Source: a marine bacterium B5-7
GTDB taxonomy: Bacteria; Pseudomonadota; Gammaproteobacteria; Arenicellales; CAJQKF01
Reading direction: 5' to 3'
NCBI GenBank assembly: GCA_021604525.1
Contig: BQJD01000035.1
Coordinates: 1 to 39,099, forward strand
Length of the DNA stretch: 39,099 nucleotides
The notes below the pieces were generated by a model, which saw only the letters and a list, made by a program, of their open reading frames with translations, was not told where the DNA came from and searched no databases. Positions 16,088 to 25,347 of this stretch are shown piece after piece. Position 1 is the stretch's first letter. Each line of letters starts with the position of its first letter. Made by a program: the position numbers and the translations under genes.

Positions 16088-16591
16088 ATGGATGGTACCG
16101 ATCCGTTAGCCACATTGCGCGATATCCACCTACCGGATGATCCCTCCTGGTGGCCGCCCGCTATTGGCTGGTGGGCATTGGTTATTGTCTTGATTGCTGT
16201 CGTTTACATCACGGCAATCAAGGTGCGATCGATATACCGGCAACATCAGCCAGGACGCGCGGCGAGAATATTATTGTTGGATATCGAGACGCGCTATCGA
16301 AATGATGGTGACGCGGGCAGGGCTGCCCGGTCACTCAGCGAGCTGGTTCGCCGCTATCTGCTAACCCGGTTTGATCGTGAAGTTGTTGCGGGCCGGGTAG
16401 GAGAGGAATATATCGATCTGATTCGTTCACAACTGAAAGAGCTCAATGAAAAACCGGTTGTCAACAACGAGAACGATATGTTGTCGGCGCTTAATTCATT
16501 CGTGGATGCACCATACCGTCCCGATCCGGATAATGTCGATGACATGCTTGTTGTGGCACATGCGCTGTTAACCAGGCAGAACTTGAAATGA
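16088..16591 (+). CDS. DUF4381 domain membrane protein
   Basis: The 167-residue protein starts at the ATG immediately after the DUF58 stop. It begins with the family's HLPDDPSWWPPAIGWWAL, which enters one membrane helix (about residues 22-45). A basic cytoplasmic-looking helical domain follows (ARSLSELVRRYLLTRFDRE). DUF4381 genes sit between DUF58 and VWA genes in proteobacterial Bat operons, exactly as here. Its start and end are tightly packed with its neighbours; the next gene overlaps it by ATGA. Confidence 0.9.
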   Translation: MDGTDPLATLRDIHLPDDPSWWPPAIGWWALVIVLIAVVYITAIKVRSIYRQHQPGRAARILLLDIETRYRNDGDAGRAARSLSELVRRYLLTRFDREVVAGRVGEEYIDLIRSQLKELNEKPVVNNENDMLSALNSFVDAPYRPDPDNVDDMLVVAHALLTRQNLK

Positions 16592-17607
16592 ATCTGTTGT
16601 TTGCCTGGCCGTGGATGTTCCTGTTGGCGCCACTACCGCTGGCTGTTATACGTTGGTTGCCGCCGGTACAACGATCAGGCGGTGCGATTCGGGTACCGTT
16701 TTTCTCGACCATTTCAGCACTATTCACTCCTGATAGTCGTCGTTCGATCCAGAACCGATGGATTCGACTGGCTATTCTTGGACTCTGCTGGCTGACACTC
16801 ATTAGCGCCGCAGCACGTCCACAATGGATTGGCGGGATTGATTACTTTCCAATCGATGCGCGTTCGCTGATGCTGGCGATCGATGTGTCCGGCAGCATGA
16901 AGACAGAAGATCTTGAATTGGACGGTAAACCAGTCGATCGACTATCGGTGGTCAGACGGCTGGCAACGTCTTTTGTCGCTCGACGCGAAGGTGATCGGGT
17001 AGGCTTGATTCTCTTTGGCAGCCAGGCATACTTGCAGGCACCGTTGACCTTCGACCGGAAAACCGTGGCAACGTTTATCGACGAAGCACTGATTGGCATT
17101 GCCGGCGAACGCACTGCAATCGGTGACGCCATCGGGCTCGCGGTCAAGCGTCTGATTGGAGTTCCAAGTGAGCAGCGAGTACTGATTTTAATGACCGATG
17201 GCGCCAATACGGCTGGTGCGATTAATCCCGATGAGGCTGCACGACTCGCGGCGCAAGCAGATTTGACGATTTATACCATCGGAATTGGTGCTTCAAGCAT
17301 GGTGGTAGAGAGTTTGTTTGGTTCGCGTCAGATTAATCCGTCACGAGATCTTGATGAGGCACTATTAACACGAATTGCCGAGTCAACCGGTGGAAAATAC
17401 TTTCGCGCGCGATCAAGCGAGGATCTGCAACAAGTTTACGAATTGCTGGATACCATCGAACCGATACCACAGATAAGTCCGGCGACACGGCGAATCAAGG
17501 AACTGTTCTATTGGCCACTGGGTGTCGTTGTGTTTGTGATGTTTGGCTGGATGATTGCCGGTTGCGGTTTCATTTCATTCAGGCGGTCACTCTCTCGCCA
17601 AGTCTAA
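16588..17607 (+). CDS. BatA-like VWA domain protein
   Basis: The 339-residue protein has N-terminal membrane segments (about 5-25 and 60-76), a VWA domain and a C-terminal membrane helix (about 308-328). The metal-ion-dependent adhesion site is intact as D99-V-S101-G-S103 with a downstream threonine in GERTAIGDAIG and ILMTDGANT. Bat proteins are linked to oxidative and aerotolerance stress in other bacteria; the biochemical role is not settled. A reverse-oriented hydrolase gene follows and separates this gene from the second VWA gene. Confidence 0.92.
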   Translation: MNLLFAWPWMFLLAPLPLAVIRWLPPVQRSGGAIRVPFFSTISALFTPDSRRSIQNRWIRLAILGLCWLTLISAAARPQWIGGIDYFPIDARSLMLAIDVSGSMKTEDLELDGKPVDRLSVVRRLATSFVARREGDRVGLILFGSQAYLQAPLTFDRKTVATFIDEALIGIAGERTAIGDAIGLAVKRLIGVPSEQRVLILMTDGANTAGAINPDEAARLAAQADLTIYTIGIGASSMVVESLFGSRQINPSRDLDEALLTRIAESTGGKYFRARSSEDLQQVYELLDTIEPIPQISPATRRIKELFYWPLGVVVFVMFGWMIAGCGFISFRRSLSRQV

Positions 17608-17687
17608 TTGACAGAAAATTGCTGGATAACAGCTGACTCTTGTTATGTGCCTGTCTCAATATGCGCTGCAGCCATATTAAGAAAGAT

Positions 17688-18512
17688 TCACATCAGATTC
17701 TGGCCAAGAAAATTTTGAGTACGCTGCCATGCTAATGCAGCATCTTCTGAGTCGTAGCGCGCGCCAGTAGGGTTAGCAAAGGCATGATCTGCTTCATACC
17801 AGTAGATGGTCAGATTGTCTGCCTTACCGGCTTTTTGCATGGCCATTTCAAACCCGTTGACCATCGTCTTGTTGATGTTCTTGTCGAGGGTGCCAAAATG
17901 ACCTAACACAGGACCATGCAGGGATTTGAGTTTCTCTGCAGGCTGGGTTACCTGACCGTAGTAGATAACGGTCGCATCAACCGGTGTGGCAATGGATGCA
18001 TTGAGCGACCAGCCACCGCCAAAGCACCAACCCATGGTGGCTACCTTGCCACTGGATTGAGAATGATTGCGCAGCCAATCAACCCAGCGTGTCAGCGTAG
18101 CCGTGGCAACAGCCGGATCGACCGATTTCATCAATGACATCGCGCCATCGGGATTACTGGCGACGCCACCGCCGTAGAGATCTATTGCCAGGGCAAGATA
18201 GCCTGCATCGGCGAGGTCTGCGGCCACGGATTTTATCTGATCATTCAATCCCCACCACTCGTGAATAAGAATCACCGCGGGTGCTTTGGTCGCGTCCGGG
18301 CGAGCCAGTGCGGCAGATACCGAAGTACCCTCGGGTAGAGCGGTCGATACGGCTTCCAGACGGCCTGCCGCAGCTTGGGTAAGAACAGGGTAGGCAAGTA
18401 CAGTAGCGAGTGGCAACGAGCCGAGTCCTTTCAGGAACAAGCGACGCTTGTTGTCATCGAGGCCAGGGAGTGGCCAGTCTTGATTTGTCGTGCATCCATC
18501 AAGGTCACACAT
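17688..18512 (-). CDS. Dienelactone hydrolase family protein with Tat signal
   Basis: The 274-residue alpha/beta-hydrolase carries the dienelactone hydrolase triad: C163 in GWCFGG, D210 in GTLDKN and H243 in ADHAF. It also has E85 in the HEWWGLN segment that tunes the catalytic cysteine. The N-terminus has a twin-arginine motif, RRLFLK at 23-28, then a hydrophobic stretch and an Ala-rich cleavage region near residue 49, so export to the periplasm is likely. Two early cysteines (C2, C7) are unusual. It runs against the Bat operon and lies between its fourth and fifth genes. The substrate is unknown; classic chlorocatechol-pathway partners are absent. Confidence 0.88.
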   Translation of the reverse strand: MCDLDGCTTNQDWPLPGLDDNKRRLFLKGLGSLPLATVLAYPVLTQAAAGRLEAVSTALPEGTSVSAALARPDATKAPAVILIHEWWGLNDQIKSVAADLADAGYLALAIDLYGGGVASNPDGAMSLMKSVDPAVATATLTRWVDWLRNHSQSSGKVATMGWCFGGGWSLNASIATPVDATVIYYGQVTQPAEKLKSLHGPVLGHFGTLDKNINKTMVNGFEMAMQKAGKADNLTIYWYEADHAFANPTGARYDSEDAALAWQRTQNFLGQNLM

Positions 18513-18576
18513 TTTATTTCCTCTTCAAAAAATATTGTTGGTCCGGAGTCCTATTGGTCCAACTACTGGCAGGCCT

Positions 18577-18616
18577 CTACGAGTTGGATAACATTGCCGA
18601 GAGTTTATCCTCGTAG
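18577..18616. other. Long bulged hairpin between the hydrolase and the second VWA gene
   Basis: CTACGAG (18577-18583) pairs with CTCGTAG (18610-18616), and GATAA (18587-18591) pairs with TTATC (18605-18609). This gives a 12-bp stem with a 3-nt bulge and a 13-nt loop. It lies between two divergent starts and has no T-tract, so a protein-binding or RNA-structure role is more likely than termination. Confidence 0.35.
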
Positions 18617-18698
18617 ACTGTCGATTTGTTAGAATTATGAGCATATCGAAATTTTTCCACCAGTTTGTACTTGCATCGTTCGCCCAATATTTTCTGAC

Positions 18699-20561
18699 AT
18701 GACTTTCCTAAGGCCGGAATGGTTATTCATGCTACCCGGCGTTATCCTTGTTTGGCCCTGGTGGCGTCGTCGTGGTAACGACTCGCCATGGCGGTCGGTT
18801 GTCGATCCATCGTTACTGCCACATCTCCTGGTGGATCAAAACGCCCAACGGGGTGCAATTTGGCCGCTGGTCATGCTGACTGCAGGATATCTTGTTGCAG
18901 TCTTTGCATTGGCTGGCCCTGCGATCGAACGGTTCGAGTCTGCAAGTTTGGAAACAGTCCGCTCACGAATCATTGTGCTTGATTTATCGACCAGCATGAA
19001 TTCGCCCGATGTATCACCGACACGGCTTGAACGTGCCCGCTTCAAGATTCGCGATGTGCTCGATCACGACCCTGATGCATATAACGGTTTGGTGGTTTTT
19101 TCCGGCGATGCATTCACGGTATCGCCGTTGACTCGTGATGTTGCAACCCTTGCAAATCTGCTTGATGCGCTATCGACCGACATCATGCCGGTAACTGGTA
19201 ATCGGGTTGATCGGGCAATTGATATGGCACTGCGTTTGCTGGATCAAGGAGGCTCAATGCGCGGCGAAATCTTGTTGCTCAGTGACGGTGTTTCAGCGAG
19301 ATCAATAGCTGCATTGGAAAACACATCCTATGCCGACAACATCGTAAATGTAATTGCGGTTGGTACGCCAGATGGTGCGCCCATCCCATTGGATGAAGGC
19401 GGTTTTGTCAAGGACGAACAGGACAACATTCTCATTCAAGGACTGGATTTCAACTCCCTTGAAAGTCTTGCGCAAGCGGGTAATGGATTAGCAGTCAAGA
19501 TGACCAATGATGATGCCGACCTTGATGCCTTGAGTGCCTATCGTGCGGCTGACGAAAGTGCCCGGAAAGTTGAACACAATGACACAAGACATCTGACCGA
19601 CATCGGACCCTGGCTGGTACTGCTAATATTACCGATGGCGCTGTTGGCTTTTCGTCGTGGCTGGTTACTGGCATGTATTCTGTGCCTGTGGTTACCCCGA
19701 CCATCGCTTGCATTTGAGTGGACGGATCTGTGGCAGCGTGCCGATCAACAGGCAGCCAACGCGCTTGAAAAGGGTGATTTCGAGACCGCATCCGCACGAA
19801 CGACTCCGTGGCAGGGCGCGGCGTTGTACCGTGCCGGAAAATACGATGATGCCGCCGAGGCGTTTACCAATAATTCCACTGAACCTTCATCAGTTGATCA
19901 CTACAACCGTGGCAATGCGCTGGCACGAAGTGGACATTATCAGCAGGCGCTTCAAGCGTATCAGGCGGCATTGGAACAAAGCCCGGGCTTTGGGGATGCG
20001 CAATTTAATCGCGACCTGGTAGATAAGCTTTTAGCTCAGCAAAACAAGTCTTCGAATAAATCAGATGGCCAGTCAGGTGACGGCAAAGAATCGGCTAATG
20101 GCGAGCAAAATAGCGAAGATGGGATGTCATCCACAAAGGATGGCAGATCTCATGAAAATGATGCAGGCAAGGCATCAGCATCGCGTAACAATCAGGCATC
20201 ATCAAGTGGCAACAATTCACAGACTCCTGATGGTGAGGTTGAATCAGGTGTGGATTCTAAAGGTCACCAATCCGGTACTACGGACGATAAGCAAAGCGGA
20301 CAAACGATGAGTGGCAACAAACCTGAAGCCATGGAGAACGGCACCGATTCTGTAGACAGCACCTCGGTTGCGGACAATAACTCAGTGAATCCGACAACCG
20401 GAGAAGCAAAAGGCGAATCCATTGCGAAAGCCGAAGTCAGTGCCACTGATCAGCAATCAAGCCAGGAACTTCAACAGTGGTTGCGCCAGATTCCCGAAGA
20501 TCCCGAAGGCCTGCTGCGACGAAAATTCCTGTTGCAGTATCGTCAGCGACAAGGTCAATGA
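18699..20561 (+). CDS. BatB/BatC-like VWA and TPR protein
   Basis: The 620-residue protein combines two Bat functions. Membrane segments lie at about 8-22 and 55-75. A VWA domain with metal site D95-L-S97-T-S99 follows, then further membrane helices (about 305-335). After these come TPR repeats (about 380-450, e.g. YNRGNALARSGHYQQAL). A long hydrophilic low-complexity tail follows (about 450-590, rich in Ser, Asn, Asp, Gly and Gln). The last residues, LRRKFLLQYRQRQGQ, match the usual basic end of BatC-type proteins. The stop overlaps the BatD start by ATGA at 20558-20561. Confidence 0.9.
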   Translation: MTFLRPEWLFMLPGVILVWPWWRRRGNDSPWRSVVDPSLLPHLLVDQNAQRGAIWPLVMLTAGYLVAVFALAGPAIERFESASLETVRSRIIVLDLSTSMNSPDVSPTRLERARFKIRDVLDHDPDAYNGLVVFSGDAFTVSPLTRDVATLANLLDALSTDIMPVTGNRVDRAIDMALRLLDQGGSMRGEILLLSDGVSARSIAALENTSYADNIVNVIAVGTPDGAPIPLDEGGFVKDEQDNILIQGLDFNSLESLAQAGNGLAVKMTNDDADLDALSAYRAADESARKVEHNDTRHLTDIGPWLVLLILPMALLAFRRGWLLACILCLWLPRPSLAFEWTDLWQRADQQAANALEKGDFETASARTTPWQGAALYRAGKYDDAAEAFTNNSTEPSSVDHYNRGNALARSGHYQQALQAYQAALEQSPGFGDAQFNRDLVDKLLAQQNKSSNKSDGQSGDGKESANGEQNSEDGMSSTKDGRSHENDAGKASASRNNQASSSGNNSQTPDGEVESGVDSKGHQSGTTDDKQSGQTMSGNKPEAMENGTDSVDSTSVADNNSVNPTTGEAKGESIAKAEVSATDQQSSQELQQWLRQIPEDPEGLLRRKFLLQYRQRQGQ

Positions 20562-22324
20562 AGCCAACTGGATTTGTAGGAACCAGAATGCGAGATACAA
20601 GCAACCGTTCCTGGTTAGCGGATCTGTTCCTGATGGTAATTTTGATGATGACATCGGCACCGGCATGGGCTGAACTCACAGCCCATGTCGATCGCAATCC
20701 GGTGTCACTTGGTGAAACCCTGCGCCTGATTATTGAGGTCAATGGACAGCTCGATACGCGCGGTTTCGATAGCTCGATATTGAATAAGAATTTCGAGGTG
20801 TTAGGCACGACCAGTAATTCACAGATTCAAATTATAAATGGCAAGCAGCAAGTCTTGAGTCAGCTTAATATCGACTTGCTGCCGCGTGCCGCTGGTGACT
20901 TCATGATTCCGCCGCTTGAGTTTGCCGGCGATTTGACCCAGCCTGTCAGCGTAACCGTTAAACCAGCCAGTACCGATGATGTCGCCGGAGACATTTCTGT
21001 GGAGATGAATGTTGACGATCTGACGCCTTATGTACAGCAATCGGTCATATTGACGGTAAAACTGTTTTTTGCAGTTGCTATCGTTGAGGGTAATCTAAGC
21101 GATCCCCAAGATGCGCGCGTACAGATTCGACGGCTTGGGGAAGATACCCGCTATACGGCGGATCGTCAGGAGGTTCGCTATCAAGTAGTCGAGCGTCGCT
21201 TCGTGATCACTCCACGTCAAAGTGGTTCTATAGATTTCAAAGGTGTCACATTCGATGGCCGTGCAGCTATCGATAGCGGTGTCAGTGGATTTTCGATACG
21301 CGGTAAACGTTATCGCGTACATGCAGAACCATTGACCCTCGAAGTGCAACCAAAACCAAAATTCTCAACGGGCGAGTGGTTTCCCGCCAGCGATGTTCAA
21401 ATCAGCGAACAATGGCCGGAGACAGCACCAACTTTCACAGTCGGCGAGGCGATTACTCGTACGGTGCGGATCGAGGCGCATGGCGTTTTCGGTGAGCAGA
21501 TTCCAGAGCTTGAACTGCGCCTGCCGGAGGGTTCACGAGGTTATGCTGATAAGGCTTCCATCACAACGAGCATCGACAAGGATATGCCAGTGGGTGTTCG
21601 TGAACAGCGTATTGCCCTGGTGCCTGTGAAGGCGGGTCGTCAGGTGTTGCCGGCAGTGGAACTCAATTGGTGGGATACAAAAGCTGATAGTCAACGGGTT
21701 GCGCGGTTACCGGAGCGAATCATCGAGGTGCAACCGGTTCCGGATACTGATTCAGGGGTCGCATCGGGTGGGCAATCGGATACGAAACTTTCGGCTGATC
21801 AGGATTCAACGCCATCCGAAAAGCAATCAGCAGTAACAAATATATTTAGCCCTGTAGCACACGCTGACGGTTGGCGTTGGTTAAGCATCATTCTCGCGAT
21901 ACTGTGGCTGGCCACTGTTGGTCTGTGGATAGGTCAACAGCGTACCCACAGACGGAAGACAAAAGTAACTTCCATTGCAAGTCAGGCGATCCCATTACGG
22001 CAGATACAAATCATTTGTAACCGTGGTGATGTGCGGGAGATTCGCTCGGCTTTAATTGAATGGGCGCGTTCTGCCAGACCCGATCAACCACCAGCCGGCC
22101 TGGAAGATCTGGCACTCATTTGCGATGACAAAACTGTGCGGGATGCTTTGGCTCGTCTTGATGTTGCTTGTTATGCCAATTCGACCGAGGCATTTGATGG
22201 GGCTGAATTGTGGCAAGATATTCGAAGTTGGCTTCCAGGTTTTGGTCAAAGCGAGGGGACTAATGTAACCAGGCACTCTGCTTTGCCACCACTGTATCCT
22301 GAGAAGACAACAGGTGAGAGATGA
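20558..22324 (+). CDS. BatD-like protein
   Basis: The 588-residue product is a BatD-family membrane-anchored periplasmic protein. The frame is open from 20477, but the ATG at 20558 overlaps the preceding stop as ATGA and leads into a signal sequence ending APAWA before mature ELTAHVDRNPVSLGE, the typical BatD opening. Several Ig-like beta domains follow (e.g. VVERRFVITPRQSGSIDF, the family's recurring 'pr.sG...i...F' pattern). There is a membrane helix near the C-terminus (WLSIILAILWLATVGLWIG) and a short cytoplasmic helical tail. An ATG at 20588 is an alternative start. It is the last gene of the operon. Confidence 0.9.
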   Translation: MKPTGFVGTRMRDTSNRSWLADLFLMVILMMTSAPAWAELTAHVDRNPVSLGETLRLIIEVNGQLDTRGFDSSILNKNFEVLGTTSNSQIQIINGKQQVLSQLNIDLLPRAAGDFMIPPLEFAGDLTQPVSVTVKPASTDDVAGDISVEMNVDDLTPYVQQSVILTVKLFFAVAIVEGNLSDPQDARVQIRRLGEDTRYTADRQEVRYQVVERRFVITPRQSGSIDFKGVTFDGRAAIDSGVSGFSIRGKRYRVHAEPLTLEVQPKPKFSTGEWFPASDVQISEQWPETAPTFTVGEAITRTVRIEAHGVFGEQIPELELRLPEGSRGYADKASITTSIDKDMPVGVREQRIALVPVKAGRQVLPAVELNWWDTKADSQRVARLPERIIEVQPVPDTDSGVASGGQSDTKLSADQDSTPSEKQSAVTNIFSPVAHADGWRWLSIILAILWLATVGLWIGQQRTHRRKTKVTSIASQAIPLRQIQIICNRGDVREIRSALIEWARSARPDQPPAGLEDLALICDDKTVRDALARLDVACYANSTEAFDGAELWQDIRSWLPGFGQSEGTNVTRHSALPPLYPEKTTGER

Positions 22325-22936
22325 CTGAATCCTTTCTCAAGATGGCTGCAAGTCGCCAATATAGCGTTTAATGCTCGCTCAAAAGCCCACTTATCCATGT
22401 AAATTGCGCGCTCACACTCCCATTTGTCTCTCCTTGGCGGCCTTCGCTCAATTTAAGATAGGTTCTGACAATCTGGAAATCTGGGCAGGCCTGCCTCATC
22501 GTTGTAACCATTTGGCTTCACAGCCAGGTAGCCGCCCTGTGTTAAGGCCTGGGGTCCGCTTGCCTCGATCCCATGATGTCCCACAACCTATTTATCAAAA
22601 AATATGGCCACTGTAATTTTCATTACATCGTACGAATGCTTCCGCTTTAAATGACAATAAATTATGATACCCATTCTAGCCACATCAGTAGTGCATAATT
22701 TCAGCAATAGCTCTTTGAACGTTGGTTCGTATCAGTTTATTTTTACGCAATAGTATCTATATATTGACGTGTTCTATCAGATGATATGTGCTTAATGCTT
22801 GGTATATTTCTGGAATTGTGGTCCCCGGGGTTGGCCCGAAATTCTCATTCCGTAAAGGTACTCTGGCAATTCCCGAGGGGGTAGCTGCGGTCCAGTTTTC
22901 TGGAGCCCCGTATACTTCTAATCTTGGGGGTATTCG
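22325..22936. other. 612-bp gap without a supported gene
   Basis: Short frames occur on both strands (e.g. 22371-22616 on the plus strand), but none has a credible ribosome-binding site or recognisable product. The left part (22370-22620) has mixed composition that might be decayed coding DNA; the middle (22620-22760) is AT-rich. The last 100 bases probably hold the galE promoter. GGGGG at 22925-22929 precedes the galE ATG. The gap marks the change from the Bat operon to a block of different codon use. Confidence 0.5.
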
Positions 22937-23953
22937 ATGAGCGTTGGCGATTCGCGTGCGGTCCTGGTAACGGGTGGAGCCGGATACATCGGGAGCCATG
23001 CCTGCAAGGCGTTGGCACAAGCAGACTACATACCGGTTACTGTGGACAACTTCGTCAATGGATTCGAATCGGCTGTCCGCTGGGGTCCCCTTGAGTGCGC
23101 GGACATAGGTGATCGAGTCCGTCTTGACGAGGTCTTTCGCGTGCATCAACCTGTTGCCGTCATGCACTTTGCTGCCTATGCCTACGTAGGTGAATCGATG
23201 AAGGATCCAGGAAATTATTACCGCAACAACGTCGTCAATAGCCTCACGCTACTTGAGGCAGCCCGCGATCACGGCGTGAAGCGGTTCGTCTTTTCCAGCA
23301 CGTGCAACACGTATGGGGTGCCTCGCGTTACTCCGATCACTGAAGAGCATGTCCAGCTTCCGATCAACCCGTACGGTGCTTCGAAGCTCATGGTGGAGCG
23401 AATCCTCCGGGACTTTGACTCATCCCACGGAATCCGATCGATCTCCCTTCGCTACTTCAATGCTGCTGGCGCTGATCCTGATCTTGAGATCGGCGAGGAT
23501 CATGATCCGGAGACACATTTGATTCCGCTGGTGTTGATGGCTTCCGCTGTAGGGGCGAAACCGCTTGAGATATACGGTGACGATTACGAAACGCCGGACG
23601 GAACCTGCGTGCGAGACTATATTCATGTCACGGATCTGGCAGCAGCACACCTGCTGGCATTGAAGCGGCTTGAGCAGGGAGGCGAGAGTAATGCTTATAA
23701 TCTCGGTAACGGTAGCGGGTTTTCCGTACGCGATGTTATCCGCACGGCTGAGGGTGTGACCGGGCATGCTATTCCGGTCCGCACGATCGCTCGGCGTCCC
23801 GGTGATGCTCCCATTCTCGTAGGCGATGCCACGAAAGCCAGGCATGAGCTTGGCTGGCGACCCGGACACGCGGAATTGAGCTACATTCTCGAGACGGCAT
23901 GGGGTTGGCATTGTCGACAGGGTCGAGATGACCTTAAGACCTCAGTTGGCTGA
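22937..23953 (+). CDS. galE: UDP-glucose 4-epimerase
   Basis: The 338-residue short-chain dehydrogenase-type epimerase interconverts UDP-glucose and UDP-galactose (or the N-acetyl forms). The NAD-binding VTGGAGYIGSH lies at about 11-21. The serine-threonine strand FSSTCNTYG and the catalytic YGASK (Tyr-x3-Lys) are in place. RYFNAAGADPD and GTCVRDYIHVTDLA are strongly GalE-like. The start ATG has a G-rich Shine-Dalgarno sequence at 22925-22929. It is the first gene of a four-gene rightward block with a glycosyltransferase, suggesting sugar-nucleotide supply for a surface glycan. Confidence 0.92.
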   Translation: MSVGDSRAVLVTGGAGYIGSHACKALAQADYIPVTVDNFVNGFESAVRWGPLECADIGDRVRLDEVFRVHQPVAVMHFAAYAYVGESMKDPGNYYRNNVVNSLTLLEAARDHGVKRFVFSSTCNTYGVPRVTPITEEHVQLPINPYGASKLMVERILRDFDSSHGIRSISLRYFNAAGADPDLEIGEDHDPETHLIPLVLMASAVGAKPLEIYGDDYETPDGTCVRDYIHVTDLAAAHLLALKRLEQGGESNAYNLGNGSGFSVRDVIRTAEGVTGHAIPVRTIARRPGDAPILVGDATKARHELGWRPGHAELSYILETAWGWHCRQGRDDLKTSVG

Positions 23954-23986
23954 GTAACCTTATCAGAAGAGGAAAGCAAAGCAATC

Positions 23987-24145
23987 ATGAAGACGGGGGT
24001 GATCGGTTTCACGGATGTGGTGTTGGTTGCGGAGTATGTCAAAGACAAGCATCCGGTTTCAGTATTCGTTCCGAAGACCGGTGTCGACGCGAAACTTCGT
24101 TGGAACGGTAAGTGGTGCCGGGACGGTCAGGTGCTTCGAATATGA
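23987..24145 (+). CDS. 52-residue protein of unknown function, coupled to the glycosyltransferase
   Basis: This small frame starts at an ATG with GAGGAAA about a dozen bases upstream and ends in TGA at 24143-24145, overlapping the glycosyltransferase ATG (ATGA). The product begins MKTGVIGFTDVVLVAEYV and contains VSVFVPKTGVD and WNGKWCRDGQ. It has no membrane segment. I do not recognise it. The ribosome-binding site and the four-base overlap support real translation. It may be a small accessory protein or the remnant of a longer gene. Confidence 0.5.
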   Translation: MKTGVIGFTDVVLVAEYVKDKHPVSVFVPKTGVDAKLRWNGKWCRDGQVLRI

Positions 24146-25347
24146 AGATCCTTATCCTCGCACCGCATCCGTTTTACATCGTTCGCGGGACTCCGATCGA
24201 TCTGGACCTGGTTCTGAAGGTCCTTTCGGCTCGCCCTGATACCGAGATAGATCTGGTCGTGTACGCGGCAGGTGAGGATCGCGAGTATCCCCGCACTACG
24301 CTGCATCGTGTCGGAAAGGCGAAATGGATGCGTCCAGGTCGCCCGGGGTTTAGCGTGCGAAAGCTTCTGAGTACTGCCGCGATGTTCTGGAAAGCGTGTG
24401 GACTCGTGTGGAATCGCATGTACGACGTGATCCACGCAGATGAAGAAGCGGTATTCCTCGCGATGTTCTTCCGTGTGCTTCGCGGAATCCCTTATGTGTA
24501 CGACATTGATTCCTCGATCGCGGAACAGCTGATGGAGCAGATGCCATATATGGCCTGGTTGGCGGCGATTTTCGGATTTTTTGAACGGCTTGCCATGCGC
24601 GGTGCGTTGTACTGCCTGCCTGTGTGCAACAGTCTTGCCGAACTTTGCCGACGCAACGGTGTGACCCGATTTGTCACGCTGCACGATATCTCGCAGCTTG
24701 CGAACCCTGATCGCCCGAAGACCGGCAGCCTTGCGCGCGAGATTGGCGTGGACAAGACGATCTTGCTTTACGTGGGTAACCTCGAGAAGTATCAAGGGAT
24801 CGATTTGCTCCTTGAGGGTTTCGCCGTTGCAGCACCAAAGGTCGAGACAATCGATCTGGTGATCATCGGCGGCAGCGATGAGCATATTCGCAAGTACCAG
24901 GAGAAGGCGAAAAATCTCGGGGTCGCAGGGCGTGTCCACTTCCTGGGTCCGCGTCCGTTCGACCAACTCGACGAGTATCTTGCTGAGGCTGACATTCTGA
25001 CTGCCCCACGGATTCGTGGACGCAACACACCGATGAAGGTTTTTCCCTATCTCCACGCTGGACGTCCGGTCCTTGTCACCGATTTGCCAACACACTCGCA
25101 GATCCTTACCCCCGATGTCGCCTACCTCGCCAAGCCTGATCCCGAAGGGTTTGGTGCGGCAATCGTCGAACTGGCGAACGACCCTGAGTTGCGCGATCGC
25201 CTGGCCAAGGCTGGCGTTGAGTTTATAGAACGAGGCCACACGCTGGATGCGCACAAAGCTCGTCTCGACGAAGCCTACGACTGGATCGCGGATCAGATCT
25301 CCTACAAGCAGGAATCGAACCGTAAACAGGACGACGTTGTGCTTTGA
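24142..25347 (+). CDS. Glycosyltransferase family 4 protein
   Basis: The GT-B fold glycosyltransferase of about 401 residues transfers a sugar from a nucleotide donor. The N-terminal acceptor half begins MKILILAPHPFYIVRGTP, with the 'G-T/P' loop usual in GT4. The C-terminal donor domain shows LLYVGNLEKYQGIDLLLEGF, FLGPRPFDQLDEYLAEADIL and, near the sugar-nucleotide site, NTPMKVFPYLHAGRPVLVTD (E-x7-E-like region with Pro-Met-Lys). I set the start at 24142 rather than the upstream GTG at 24112 because it matches the fold's first strand and overlaps the previous stop. No signal peptide is visible; it is probably a cytoplasmic-face enzyme for a surface glycan or glycolipid. Confidence 0.88.
   Translation: MKILILAPHPFYIVRGTPIDLDLVLKVLSARPDTEIDLVVYAAGEDREYPRTTLHRVGKAKWMRPGRPGFSVRKLLSTAAMFWKACGLVWNRMYDVIHADEEAVFLAMFFRVLRGIPYVYDIDSSIAEQLMEQMPYMAWLAAIFGFFERLAMRGALYCLPVCNSLAELCRRNGVTRFVTLHDISQLANPDRPKTGSLAREIGVDKTILLYVGNLEKYQGIDLLLEGFAVAAPKVETIDLVIIGGSDEHIRKYQEKAKNLGVAGRVHFLGPRPFDQLDEYLAEADILTAPRIRGRNTPMKVFPYLHAGRPVLVTDLPTHSQILTPDVAYLAKPDPEGFGAAIVELANDPELRDRLAKAGVEFIERGHTLDAHKARLDEAYDWIADQISYKQESNRKQDDVVL

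Noticed and set aside
22371-22616. 81-codon frame in the gap before galE
   Set aside because: Unusual composition rich in Pro, Arg and Cys, and no start signal; more likely non-coding or decayed DNA.
22815-22850. Possible duplicate of the tRNA-Arg 3' end as an attachment site for the glycan block
   Set aside because: Only a loose resemblance around CCCCGGGG; no exact repeat and no integrase gene.
24127-25254. 375-codon minus-strand frame
   Set aside because: It is a shadow of the GT4 gene, whose plus-strand product has clear family motifs.
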